DNA of 64,000 nucleotides from Pararhizobium gei (GTDB lineage: Bacteria > Pseudomonadota > Alphaproteobacteria > Rhizobiales > Rhizobiaceae), in contig NZ_CP119409.1 in NCBI RefSeq assembly GCF_029223885.1, positions 1,638,001 through 1,702,000 of the forward strand, in the 5' to 3' direction. This document shows, piece after piece, positions 9,497-16,638 of this stretch. Position numbers and translations under genes: made by a program. The first letter of the stretch is position 1. Every line of letters begins with the position of its first letter. Below the pieces are notes generated by a model. That model searched no databases and was not told the DNA's origin. It worked only from the letters and a program-made list of their open reading frames with translations.

Positions 9497-10777
9497 TCAG
9501 GGCAGCTTGACCGGAGCCGTGTCGTCCTCGATCCTGTCATCCGGCCGTATTGCCTGGTTCATCGCATTGACTGCTTCCGTTCCCGGCGTGGGCACGGTGT
9601 TCGCCTGGAAATCGCTTTTCCCGATCAGGCCATCCTCATGGCTGCGCCGTCCGATGCGCCAGGCGGCATAGGCTCCATAGAGCGCGAAATAGACCGCGAG
9701 AACGGCAAACAGGGATGGCGGACCAAAGTGATCCATGACAGGCCCGACCATCAGCGGGCCGGAGATCGTGCCGACACCGTAGGTGATCATCATGCCGGAG
9801 GAGACCTCGACATACTCGGTCGGCTCCGCAAGATCATTGGCGTGGGCCACGTTCAAGGCATAAATCGGAAACAGCACAGAGCCGACGCAGGCAGCCAGGA
9901 CATAGAGGACAAGCGGGTCCGCGCCGACGAACGCAACCATGGCAAGGCAGGAGATCACGCCGATTATGCCGCATGCGACCATGACGATGCGGCGGTCCAT
10001 CCTGTCGGATGCGCGGCCGATCGGGATCTGGGAAATGGCGCTGCCGGTCAGCAAAGCTGCAAGCAGGGTTGCCCCTTCGGCGGTGGAAAGGCCGATCTTC
10101 TGCGTGAAGACACCGCCGAGATTGAGCCAGGCGCCGGCCATTGCGCCCGCGAGAAACGCGCCGACCACGGCGACCGGGGAGCGGCGAAACAGGCTTTTGA
10201 CATTGAACACGGCCTGCGCCGGCGGCGCCGGCATGGCCGAGGAGGACAGCGCCGTCGGCAGAAGAGCGAGCGAGAAGACGACCCCGCAGAGAATGAACAG
10301 CGAGGTATTGGTCGGGTCGCCCAAGGGCACGAGATACTGACCTCCGATGGTGCCCACCATCGTGGTGATGAGGTAGATGGAAAACAGCATGCCGCGATTT
10401 TCGTTGGTGACGCGCTCGTTCAGCCAGCTTTCGATGACGAGGTAGCTTCCGGAAATCGCAAAGCCGGAAATGGCGCGAAAGAAGATCCAGGCCCGCCAGT
10501 CGACGACGAGGCCGCACAGAAGAATGGCGATGCTGAGCAGCGTAATCAACGCCGCGAAAACCCTGACATGTCCGACACGGGCAACGAATTTCGGCGTGAC
10601 GATACAGGAGATGGTGAAACCGATCGTATAGCCCGTCGCGATCAGCGAGAAGGTCATCGTCGACCAGCCCTCGGCAACGGAGCGAACCGGCAGGACATAA
10701 CTCGCCAGCCCGAAGCCGACCATCATCAGCAGCGTCGAGAGAATCAGACTGAACACGGATTTGAAGCTGGCCAGCAT
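9497..10777 (-). CDS. MFS transporter (YcaD-like)
   Basis: A major facilitator superfamily permease, 426 aa, with twelve predicted membrane helices. The loop between helices 2 and 3 (TPKFVARVGHVRVF) and the matching second-half loop (GRASDRMDRRIVM) carry MFS motif-A-like residues. The pattern resembles YcaD/UMF2-type uptake or efflux carriers; no substrate can be assigned. A hydrophilic C-terminal tail of about 45 aa follows helix 12. A 43-nt stem-loop sits in its leader, ending 16 nt before the ATG and just before a gggag Shine-Dalgarno. Confidence 0.85.
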   Translation of the reverse strand: MLASFKSVFSLILSTLLMMVGFGLASYVLPVRSVAEGWSTMTFSLIATGYTIGFTISCIVTPKFVARVGHVRVFAALITLLSIAILLCGLVVDWRAWIFFRAISGFAISGSYLVIESWLNERVTNENRGMLFSIYLITTMVGTIGGQYLVPLGDPTNTSLFILCGVVFSLALLPTALSSSAMPAPPAQAVFNVKSLFRRSPVAVVGAFLAGAMAGAWLNLGGVFTQKIGLSTAEGATLLAALLTGSAISQIPIGRASDRMDRRIVMVACGIIGVISCLAMVAFVGADPLVLYVLAACVGSVLFPIYALNVAHANDLAEPTEYVEVSSGMMITYGVGTISGPLMVGPVMDHFGPPSLFAVLAVYFALYGAYAAWRIGRRSHEDGLIGKSDFQANTVPTPGTEAVNAMNQAIRPDDRIEDDTAPVKLP

Positions 10778-10793
10778 GAAAGCTCCCGGTAAA

Positions 10794-10836
10794 CGTCAGC
10801 CTCGCTGCCCGATCGGATCGGGTGGCGAGGCTGACG
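10794..10836 (-). repeat. 21-bp stem-loop in the leader of the MFS gene
   Basis: Twelve perfect pairs (10794-10805 with 10825-10836), two G-U-capable positions, then seven more perfect pairs (10808-10814 with 10816-10822). It ends immediately before the MFS ribosome-binding site. It could be a palindromic repeat element, an attenuator or the terminator of the small genes upstream. Confidence 0.75.
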
Positions 10837-10979
10837 CTGAAACATGACGGAGCGGGCTTGAATGCTCTACGGCCGCCGCTCTTTGCAAAGACGAAAGAGT
10901 GTGGCTCTAACCGGATTCTTTGGCGCTGTCGATTGCGACAAGCCGTGCCGCAGAAGAGCGGCGTCTCAGTTGCTTACGC

Positions 10980-11126
10980 TTAATTCGGAAGGAAGGCGCA
11001 GATCGTGTTGCGGTCCGCAGACTTTTGCCCGCCGTCGGCGCTGAGACGGCTGAATTCCCGCGATGCCCGTACGGCTGTGCCAATATCTTCGAATGAAGCG
11101 ATCAGCAAACGGATGGAGTGCGCCAT
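10980..11126 (-). CDS. Small protein, 48 aa, weakly DUF1127-like
   Basis: A short ORF starting MAHSIRLLIASFEDIG, with an AGAGGT Shine-Dalgarno about 8 nt before the ATG. The stretch TAVRASREFSRLSA resembles the basic helical N-terminal part of rhizobial DUF1127-type peptides, which bind RNA and affect phosphate and carbon metabolism in Agrobacterium; the diagnostic C-terminal L-x-D-I-G-L segment is absent, so the assignment is tentative. It lies upstream of the MFS gene on the same strand, downstream of another small ORF. Confidence 0.45.
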   Translation of the reverse strand: MAHSIRLLIASFEDIGTAVRASREFSRLSADGGQKSADRNTICAFLPN

Positions 11127-11174
11127 AGTATAGACCTCTTGAGGTTCGCTCGGAACGGCTTTGCGAAGTCGCGC

Positions 11175-11351
11175 TTATCGCTGGATGAATTCGGAGAAAA
11201 TCTGGGCCGGACGCGTGACGCGACCGAAGCTTGCGGCCGTCATCTGTTCGTTCGCAGCCGAACCGAAGCTCATATAGGGGGTGCGAAGCGCGGGGCCGGT
11301 CTGGCGGAGCGTTTCAAAGCCGCTGTGAAGAGGGCGAAAACGGGCGGTCAT
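11175..11351 (-). CDS. Putative small protein, 58 aa
   Basis: An ORF beginning MTARFRPLHSGFETLRQTG, with AAGGA upstream (spacing a little long). Codon use is normal for the region (C/G-rich third positions, no rare codons). No family is recognised, there is no membrane segment and there are no cysteines. It is tandem with the 48-aa ORF and 151 bp downstream of the UDG-like gene. It may be a chance ORF. Confidence 0.35.
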   Translation of the reverse strand: MTARFRPLHSGFETLRQTGPALRTPYMSFGSAANEQMTAASFGRVTRPAQIFSEFIQR

Positions 11352-11502
11352 GCGTCAATTCCTTATTCATCCCTCCCGTAACTGTATATTGCGCCGCAGC
11401 ATAAAATCCGCAAGGCAGCATTTCGCGGTGCTGATATGCGCAAGCTGCATGGCTTTCTTCATCCAATGTTCATAATTCACGCAGTTACACGGGAAGGTTT
11501 GG

Positions 11503-12393
11503 TTAACCAAGCAGCCGGGCTTTAAAGGCGAGCAAATCCTGCCATGCCATGCGCTTGCTGGCCGGTGCCGACAGGAGGTCCTGCGGGTGTAGCGTCGCCA
11601 GAGCCGGGACAGTGGTGTCGCCGGTCTTGATGTCGCGCCAGGTACCACGCACCTGATGGATCGTCTCATTGCCGCCGAAGAAGAACCGGCCGGCAAAATT
11701 CCCCAAGATGAGCAGGTGCTTCGGTTGCGCCAGCGCGATCTGCCGTTCGATGAATGGCCGGCAGATATCGGTTTCGCGCGGCGAGGGGACGCGGTTGCCC
11801 GGCGGGCGCCAGGGGATGACGTTGCTGAGCAGCACCGTGGATCGGTCGAGCCCGATGGCAGCCAGCATCCGGTCGAGCATCTGCCCCTGTTTTCCGGAAA
11901 ACGGCGCGCCATCACGATCGTCATCGCCATTCGGCATCGGGCCGATGATCATGATGCCGGATGCGGGATCGCCGTCTGCAAAAACAGTGTTGCGGGCGCT
12001 GTTTCTGAGATTGCAGTGGGAAAAGGCCTCGATCGCGGCCTTCAATTCGCCAAGTGAGCCCGCTGACTGGGCAGCCTGCCGGGCTTCGGCGATGGCCTGC
12101 TCGTCCGGGATCGCCATCTGGGGGGCGATCGGAACGGCGGCGGCAGGGGTGCGGTTTCCAGCGGCATGGCCGGCATCGCGGCCCGTGCGTGCCCGAGGTG
12201 TATCACTTGCGGGCAGGTCTTGCGTTTTTTGCAAGGCTTGTCCCATGCCGTTTCCACGCGCTGCCTTCGCTGCCGAAAATTCGGCAAACCGATCGACCGG
12301 CGCCTCTTCCAGCAACCATTCGACCCCCGCTTCCGCATGAAAATGCAGAAGCGCGGCAAGCTCGGCCGGGCTCATGTCGTTGCTGGAGATCAT
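11503..12393 (-). CDS. Divergent uracil-DNA glycosylase (family 4/5-like)
   Basis: 296 aa with a poorly conserved N-terminal linker (1-120) and a UDG-superfamily domain (120-296). The conserved frame VFADGDP-IMIIG-PFSGKQGQMLDRMLAAIGLDR, NVIPWRPPGNR and HPQDLL is recognisable. The motif that usually reads GE(A/G)PG and carries the catalytic acid is GPMPN here, and only two cysteines exist in the whole protein, too few for the four-Cys [4Fe-4S] site of family 4. It may excise other lesions, bind DNA without catalysis, or belong to a distinct rhizobial subfamily. It follows the Hsp70-like gene by 61 bp on the same strand. Confidence 0.75.
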   Translation of the reverse strand: MISSNDMSPAELAALLHFHAEAGVEWLLEEAPVDRFAEFSAAKAARGNGMGQALQKTQDLPASDTPRARTGRDAGHAAGNRTPAAAVPIAPQMAIPDEQAIAEARQAAQSAGSLGELKAAIEAFSHCNLRNSARNTVFADGDPASGIMIIGPMPNGDDDRDGAPFSGKQGQMLDRMLAAIGLDRSTVLLSNVIPWRPPGNRVPSPRETDICRPFIERQIALAQPKHLLILGNFAGRFFFGGNETIHQVRGTWRDIKTGDTTVPALATLHPQDLLSAPASKRMAWQDLLAFKARLLG

Positions 12394-12454
12394 CGCTCTC
12401 TTCTACAGAAGCGCGTCCCACGGGGAAAGCGGAAAGTCGGCCTGCCCCGAATGG

Positions 12455-13753
12455 TCAAGCGGCCATCGCCGTCCAGCGTTCGATGTCGTCGCGTTCGCCG
12501 ATCAGCGCCAGGCCGTGGGCGATCGACAGCAGTTCGCCGCCGCTCTCGATGCGGTGCGCGTCGAAACGGCTTTCGAACAGGCGGCGAATGGCGGGAACGA
12601 AGGACGTGCCGCCTGTCAGAAACACCTTGTCGATGCCGGCGGCGGGCGTATTGGTCACCGTCAGCACCTCGTCCAGCGCCTGTTCGATGCGGGCAAGATC
12701 CGGCGCGATCCAGCTTTCGAAATCGCTGCGGCGCACCGTCTGGCGGCTTTTTTCGCCGAGCGGCGCGAAATGAAACTCGGTTTCTTCCTCCAGCGACAGC
12801 CGCATCTTGGTTGCCGATATCGCCTGATAGAGCGGGTATCCCTCGTCGTGATCGACAAGATCGACGAAGGCTTCGAGCTTCTCCGGCTCGACGGCAGAGC
12901 GCACCAACTGCTTGAGGTCGGCAAAATCCTTCAGCGTCTTGAAGATCGACAGCTGGTTCCAGCGGCCGAAATTGGCGTAGTAGCTGGAGGGCACGTCGAG
13001 GAGCTTGTCGAAGCTTCTGAACTGGCTGCCCTTGCCGATGAGCGGCGACACCACCGTGTCGATAATGCGGAAATCGAAATGGTCGCCGGCGACGCCGACG
13101 CCGGAATGTCCGACAGGCACGGCTGTCAGCTTGCCCGCATGGCTTTCGAAGCGGATGATCGAATAGTCCGTCGTGCCGCCGCCGAAATCGGCGACCAGCA
13201 CGGTCGCATCCGTCTTGAGCTGCTGGGCAAAGAAGAAGGCGGCCGCGACGGGCTCGTAGACATAGTGGACCTCGGGAAAGCCGAAGGAGGACAGGGCCTT
13301 GCCGTAGCGCTCCAACGCCAGCGCCTCGTCGGGATTGCTGCCGGCGAACTGCACGGGACGGCCAACGACGATGCGGCCGAACTCCTGCTTCCAGTCCTCG
13401 CCGGCATAGTCGGCGATGCGGGTGAGGAAGGCGCGCATCAGATCCTCGAACGTGTTGCGCCGGGCAAAGATCAGCGTTCCCTGAAACAGCGGGCTTGCCG
13501 CGAAGGTCTTGATCGACTGCAGGAAGCGGGCGTCGCCGGGATTATCGATGAATTCCCGGATCGCAGCCTGGCCGGCCTCGATCTTCACGGCAGCCGCGCC
13601 CATTTGCGGATGTTTCATGAAGGACAGCGCGGTGCGCATCGAATCGGTCGTGCCGGCGGAACTGGTAAAGCTCAGCGATTGCGTCATGTCGCCCGTCGAG
13701 GCGGCGAGCACGGAATTGGTCGTGCCGAAATCGAAGCCGAGTGCCTTGGCCAT
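12455..13753 (-). CDS. Hsp70-family chaperone-like ATPase (YegD-like)
   Basis: 432 aa, containing essentially only the actin/Hsp70 nucleotide-binding fold. The phosphate-1 loop GFDFGTTNS is at residues 5-13; a phosphate-2 loop VADFGGGTTDY is central; the adenosine motif FLTGGTSFVPAI is near the C-terminus. The substrate-binding domain of DnaK is missing, as in E. coli YegD. The true start is the ATG at 13753 (MAKALGFDFG); the frame is open further upstream to 13912 without conservation. Its client is unknown. Confidence 0.88.
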   Translation of the reverse strand: MAKALGFDFGTTNSVLAASTGDMTQSLSFTSSAGTTDSMRTALSFMKHPQMGAAAVKIEAGQAAIREFIDNPGDARFLQSIKTFAASPLFQGTLIFARRNTFEDLMRAFLTRIADYAGEDWKQEFGRIVVGRPVQFAGSNPDEALALERYGKALSSFGFPEVHYVYEPVAAAFFFAQQLKTDATVLVADFGGGTTDYSIIRFESHAGKLTAVPVGHSGVGVAGDHFDFRIIDTVVSPLIGKGSQFRSFDKLLDVPSSYYANFGRWNQLSIFKTLKDFADLKQLVRSAVEPEKLEAFVDLVDHDEGYPLYQAISATKMRLSLEEETEFHFAPLGEKSRQTVRRSDFESWIAPDLARIEQALDEVLTVTNTPAAGIDKVFLTGGTSFVPAIRRLFESRFDAHRIESGGELLSIAHGLALIGERDDIERWTAMAA

Positions 13754-14012
13754 GAAAGTCTCCGTCTTGGGTGTCCACCGGCAGGGCGGCGGATATCGTC
13801 TCGCCAGCGCGCACGCAGCCTCGGAATGCCGTGCGGCAGCCGGAATGCGGGGATAGCGGAGAGCCTGGTGCGTTGGAGGGCGCCTCTTCGCATGGGGCGG
13901 GGGCCAAAGCAAGGCGGGATGGAACTAGCGTCTCAGCTAATTTTTTTTGATGGCGACCCATCGCGCAACACCGGCCTTCCCTATATCTTTACGAGAAAGC
14001 ATTGGAGGCGCA

Positions 14013-14231
14013 ATGACGGTCAAGGAACAAGTCAGCAAGCTGATTAAGTCGAAATCTCCCGACGCAACGTGCGATGACTGCATCGCAGATGCCCTGAAGC
14101 TCTCCGTGCGCCAACATGCCAACCACAAGACCATTGAGCTTGGTAACGCCTTTGGCTTTTACCGAAAAACTGGCATCTGCTCGATGTGCAAGAATACCAA
14201 AAAGGTTATTTGGTACATCAATCGGATCTAA
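14013..14231 (+). CDS. Small CxxC/CxxC protein, 72 aa, unknown
   Basis: Starts MTVKEQVSKLIKSK with a good Shine-Dalgarno (ggagg, 14009 region). Two cysteine pairs, CDDC near residue 20 and CSMC near residue 57, suggest one zinc-ribbon-like site. Between them lies a basic helical segment (ADALKLSVRQHANHKT) with an HTH-like look. Such proteins are often DNA-binding and lie in mobile or defence regions; no family is certain. It is the first gene of the lower-GC island and is divergent from the Hsp70-like gene. Confidence 0.65.
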   Translation: MTVKEQVSKLIKSKSPDATCDDCIADALKLSVRQHANHKTIELGNAFGFYRKTGICSMCKNTKKVIWYINRI

Positions 14232-14481
14232 AGCACACTGCCGATGTGATCGACAACATCGTGAGTTTTGGGCAGGCAATCCAGATGACAAACGATTGAC
14301 GACGGGTGGAGATCCGACTGCCAAACGAGCTGAAAAATGCGGCCGAGAGGATGAAGCCCGAACGGCGCGTGAAGTTGCGCAGAAACCAGCACAAAAACAC
14401 TGCAGCGCCAAGGATAGTCTTGATGTTGTTAATTTTCTATGCCACATATGTGGCTCAGAAAATTAACAAGGCTGTTCCGCG
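14232..14481 (+). other. Intergenic region upstream of the 214-aa gene
   Basis: 250 bp without a supported gene. Its right end contains the 40-bp palindrome at 14428-14467; a TTGATG hexamer at 14420-14425 could be a -35 element overlapping it. Confidence 0.4.
14428..14467. promoter_or_regulatory. 40-bp near-perfect palindrome, probable XRE operator
   Basis: Outer arms gttaattttct / agaaaattaac (11 bp, perfect) enclose a perfect 14-bp palindrome gccacatatgtggc; only 2 nt on each side of the centre are unpaired. The palindrome ends 14 nt before the ATG of the 214-aa gene. An AT-rich perfect dyad at this position is typical of an autoregulatory operator; the XRE-ImmA protein encoded downstream is the obvious candidate to bind it (inference). 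Confidence 0.7.
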
Positions 14482-15126
14482 ATGCTTCCTGAATTTGTCG
14501 AGACCACTATCATCGATGGCCCAGATGAAGTTCGGGCGTTCTTGCAAACAATGAATTTGTCGGTGAACGGCGTTTTGGCGATTCGTGACATAGCTTATGT
14601 TCATCTCACTGACACGAGTCCACTCATGGCGCGAAATGCAGCGGGCACTCTGGCTTATCATTATGGCCTCGGAGAGATGCGTGTTCAGTTTCTCGGAAAG
14701 CACTGGGAAATATGTGTGGAAGGTGGAATTGAAGCCATTGAAGACCCATCGCGGAACGTGCGGCTCGTGTATCAAAATGTTGACGTTTCTTGCTCGCGGG
14801 TGACGGCGCCTAAGCCGCGTACCGATAAAGGCGCTGGAACTGAACGTGAGTGCGAATCCAGTTTGTTTGAGTATTACGGCGTCTCGGCACCTCAAAAAGT
14901 GAGGGCCGTCCATGGCGGGAAGTCGGTGTATTTTGTAATGGTGGACGATCGAGGCGCGGTGGAGATTTCCCGGCCCGTCATTGAGGATGGGAAGTTTACG
15001 AAGTTCATCACTCGCGTTTTTGTTTCTGATGGTTCGGACATTACCAAAGAAAAAGACTTGCCAGTTGTCAGTTTGAGCGAACCTGTTGACGATTTTGAAG
15101 TCACCGTACGCAGACGCAGCAAATAG
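14482..15126 (+). CDS. Unknown 214-aa protein coupled to XRE-ImmA
   Basis: I do not recognise the family. There is no signal peptide or membrane segment. The sequence alternates beta-prone blocks (MRVQFLGKHWEICVEGG, VRLVYQNVDVSC, KSVYFVMVDDRGAVEI, KFITRVFVSDG) with a polar linker around residues 110-130. Four cysteines are scattered and form no motif. It is followed after 2 nt by the XRE-ImmA gene, so the two are almost certainly co-translated, and it is preceded by a 40-bp palindrome. By analogy with ImmA/IrrE systems it may be a proteolytic substrate, effector or toxin of that partner; this is inference. Confidence 0.75.
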   Translation: MLPEFVETTIIDGPDEVRAFLQTMNLSVNGVLAIRDIAYVHLTDTSPLMARNAAGTLAYHYGLGEMRVQFLGKHWEICVEGGIEAIEDPSRNVRLVYQNVDVSCSRVTAPKPRTDKGAGTERECESSLFEYYGVSAPQKVRAVHGGKSVYFVMVDDRGAVEISRPVIEDGKFTKFITRVFVSDGSDITKEKDLPVVSLSEPVDDFEVTVRRRSK

Positions 15127-15128
15127 CC

Positions 15129-16211
15129 ATGTTTAGCGGGAAACGACTAACCCTCGCTAGAGATAGACGGGGGCTTACAGGGATTCAACTTTCGGAACTC
15201 AGCGGCATAACCGCTGTAACAATATCGCGACTGGAAAGTGGACAGACAAAGCAGCCCGACGACGAAACGATCGCCCGCCTTGCCGGCGCTCTTCGCTATC
15301 CCGGTGATTTCTTCTTTAAGGCGGCGCCGGAAGAGCTTGACGATAACACTGTTAGCTTCCGAAGCCTTAAGAAGATGAGCGCAAAACAGAAGAATGCGGC
15401 ACTTGGCGCTGGGAGCTTGGGTCTTGAACTTTATGACTTAGTTGAAAACGACTACCATCTGCCAGAGCCTAACGTGCCAGAGTTCAGCGGTGGCCATGAG
15501 CCCTATGTTGCGGCTAGACTTGTTAGGCAGCATTGGGGGCTTGGAGACCGCCCTATTGGCAACGTCCTCCGGCTTCTTGAATCAAGGGGTGTCCGTGTGC
15601 TCTCTTTGGAAGAAAGTAATAAAAATGTAGATGCTTTTTCTTTCTGGAGAAAAGGAAAACCGTTTGTCTTCCTTAACACGTTCAAGACCGCTGAACATAG
15701 TATTTTTGACTGCGGACATGAGCTAGGGCATCTGTGTTTGCATAAGCATGCAGGCCCAAGATCTATAAAATCTGCTGAGATGGAAGCAAATATGTTTGCT
15801 TCATCATTTTTAATGCCAGAACACGACGTAAAGGCGGCGATACCTCATCGTCTGATCAGCGTTAAGACGATCATTGCATCAAAGATTAGGTGGAAAGTCT
15901 CAGCTATGGCTCTTACTGTTCGGCTTCACCAGCTTGAGATGCTTTCGGATTGGCAATATCGGTCGATGTGCATTGATCTTGGTAAGCTCGGGTATCGTTC
16001 TTCTGAAAAGATTGGCGTCGTACGAGAGAAATCCGTCCTTTGGCAAAAAATTCTAGCTGATCTTTGGTCAAAGAAATTGACCAAGGAGGATCTGGGTAAG
16101 AAACTAGGCTTTCCATATGACGAAGTTGAGCGACTCATCTTCCAACTTGCAGGTGATGTGCCGGTCCCATCACCTCAAAAGGTTCAACTCAAAGAGGTGC
16201 CGAAGGCGTGA
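15129..16211 (+). CDS. XRE-family regulator fused to ImmA/IrrE (M78) metallopeptidase
   Basis: 360 aa. An N-terminal HTH_XRE domain (about 5-60; RRGLTGIQLSELSGI, TISRLESGQ) is followed by a COG2856-type zinc peptidase with HELGH at 197-201 and the third ligand Glu219 in EMEANMFASSFLMP. A C-terminal region (about 260-350) contains another helical, possibly DNA-binding, segment. Family members cleave partner repressors or act as antitoxin-like regulators (ImmA of ICEBs1, IrrE/PprI). It starts 2 nt after the unknown gene. Codon use is AT-richer than in neighbouring core genes, which suggests transfer. Confidence 0.9.
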   Translation: MFSGKRLTLARDRRGLTGIQLSELSGITAVTISRLESGQTKQPDDETIARLAGALRYPGDFFFKAAPEELDDNTVSFRSLKKMSAKQKNAALGAGSLGLELYDLVENDYHLPEPNVPEFSGGHEPYVAARLVRQHWGLGDRPIGNVLRLLESRGVRVLSLEESNKNVDAFSFWRKGKPFVFLNTFKTAEHSIFDCGHELGHLCLHKHAGPRSIKSAEMEANMFASSFLMPEHDVKAAIPHRLISVKTIIASKIRWKVSAMALTVRLHQLEMLSDWQYRSMCIDLGKLGYRSSEKIGVVREKSVLWQKILADLWSKKLTKEDLGKKLGFPYDEVERLIFQLAGDVPVPSPQKVQLKEVPKA

Positions 16212-16224
16212 GGGGCAATCCACT

Positions 16225-16332
16225 GCGCTGTGCATGTTTCGCTACCGCTACACCCCCGATGGCGAGCGGATCGACAATATCACCGACTGGGGCCTGAAGC
16301 AGTTTCAAAAGGCCTATGGCAAAGACGGGCGA
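16225..16332 (+). pseudogene. Remnant of a type ISP restriction-methylation/helicase gene
   Basis: In frame from about 16225 the DNA reads FRYRYTPDGERIDNITDWG followed by LKQFQKAYGKDG. This block is, from memory, the conserved region following the methyltransferase part of large Mrr-helicase-N6-methylase (type ISP) proteins. Nothing else of that roughly 1,500-residue family is present: the left side abuts the XRE-ImmA stop and the right side runs into a palindromic repeat. It is therefore a relic left by deletion. Confidence 0.6.
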
Positions 16333-16337
16333 GGGTC

Positions 16338-16450
16338 CGGGGCTGATCTCCCCCTTGTGGGGGAGATGTCACCTTTGGTGACAGAGCCTGTCCTCAGGAT
16401 TGCCGAAGACAAGACCCGTGGGGGCCACCCTCCCACAAGGAGAAAGGAAA
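16338..16450 (+). repeat. Rhizobial intergenic palindromic repeat
   Basis: Contains the perfect stem atctccccc-ttgt-gggggagat (16346-16367) and a second small stem gtcacc-ttt-ggtgac (16368-16382), followed by a degenerate gggtgg/ccaccc region. Sequences reading 'ctgatctcccccttgtgggggagatgtc' are a familiar dispersed intergenic element in Rhizobiales genomes (recalled, not searched). It marks the junction where the restriction gene was lost. Confidence 0.65.
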
Positions 16451-16472
16451 GCGCCCGGCGTTAGTTCGCGGC

Positions 16473-16492
16473 TTTTTACGTTTACGTACACG
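16473..16492. promoter_or_regulatory. Possible MerR-type (LiuR-like) operator upstream of ETF-QO
   Basis: The element ttttacgtttacgtacacg resembles the TTTACGTNNACG-type sites described for MerR-family LiuR regulators of branched-chain amino acid and fatty acid catabolism, of which ETF-QO is a logical target. A similar element occurs at 27861-27875. This is a pattern match by eye. Confidence 0.4.
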
Positions 16493-16638
16493 TCATATTT
16501 TTGTATCCTCGTTCATCACCTCATGCGCAATTCGCAGGCCTTGCGTCGCAGACCGGCTCGACAAGGTTTTGCGTATTTGTCATGAGGGGAGGTGCGAACC
16601 GCGCCGGTGCTGGCGGGGCAGGGACTGGAGACACGACG

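Larger units (their letters stand above)
16212..16638 (+). other. Island boundary and leader of the ETF-QO gene
   Basis: 427 bp between XRE-ImmA and ETF-QO. It contains the restriction-gene remnant, a palindromic repeat with two hairpins, and a TTTACGTTTACG element near 16475-16490 that probably regulates the ETF-QO gene. No intact gene is present. Confidence 0.6.

Noticed and set aside
11118..11381. 87-aa plus-strand ORF
   Set aside because: No ribosome site and antisense to the better supported small minus-strand ORFs.
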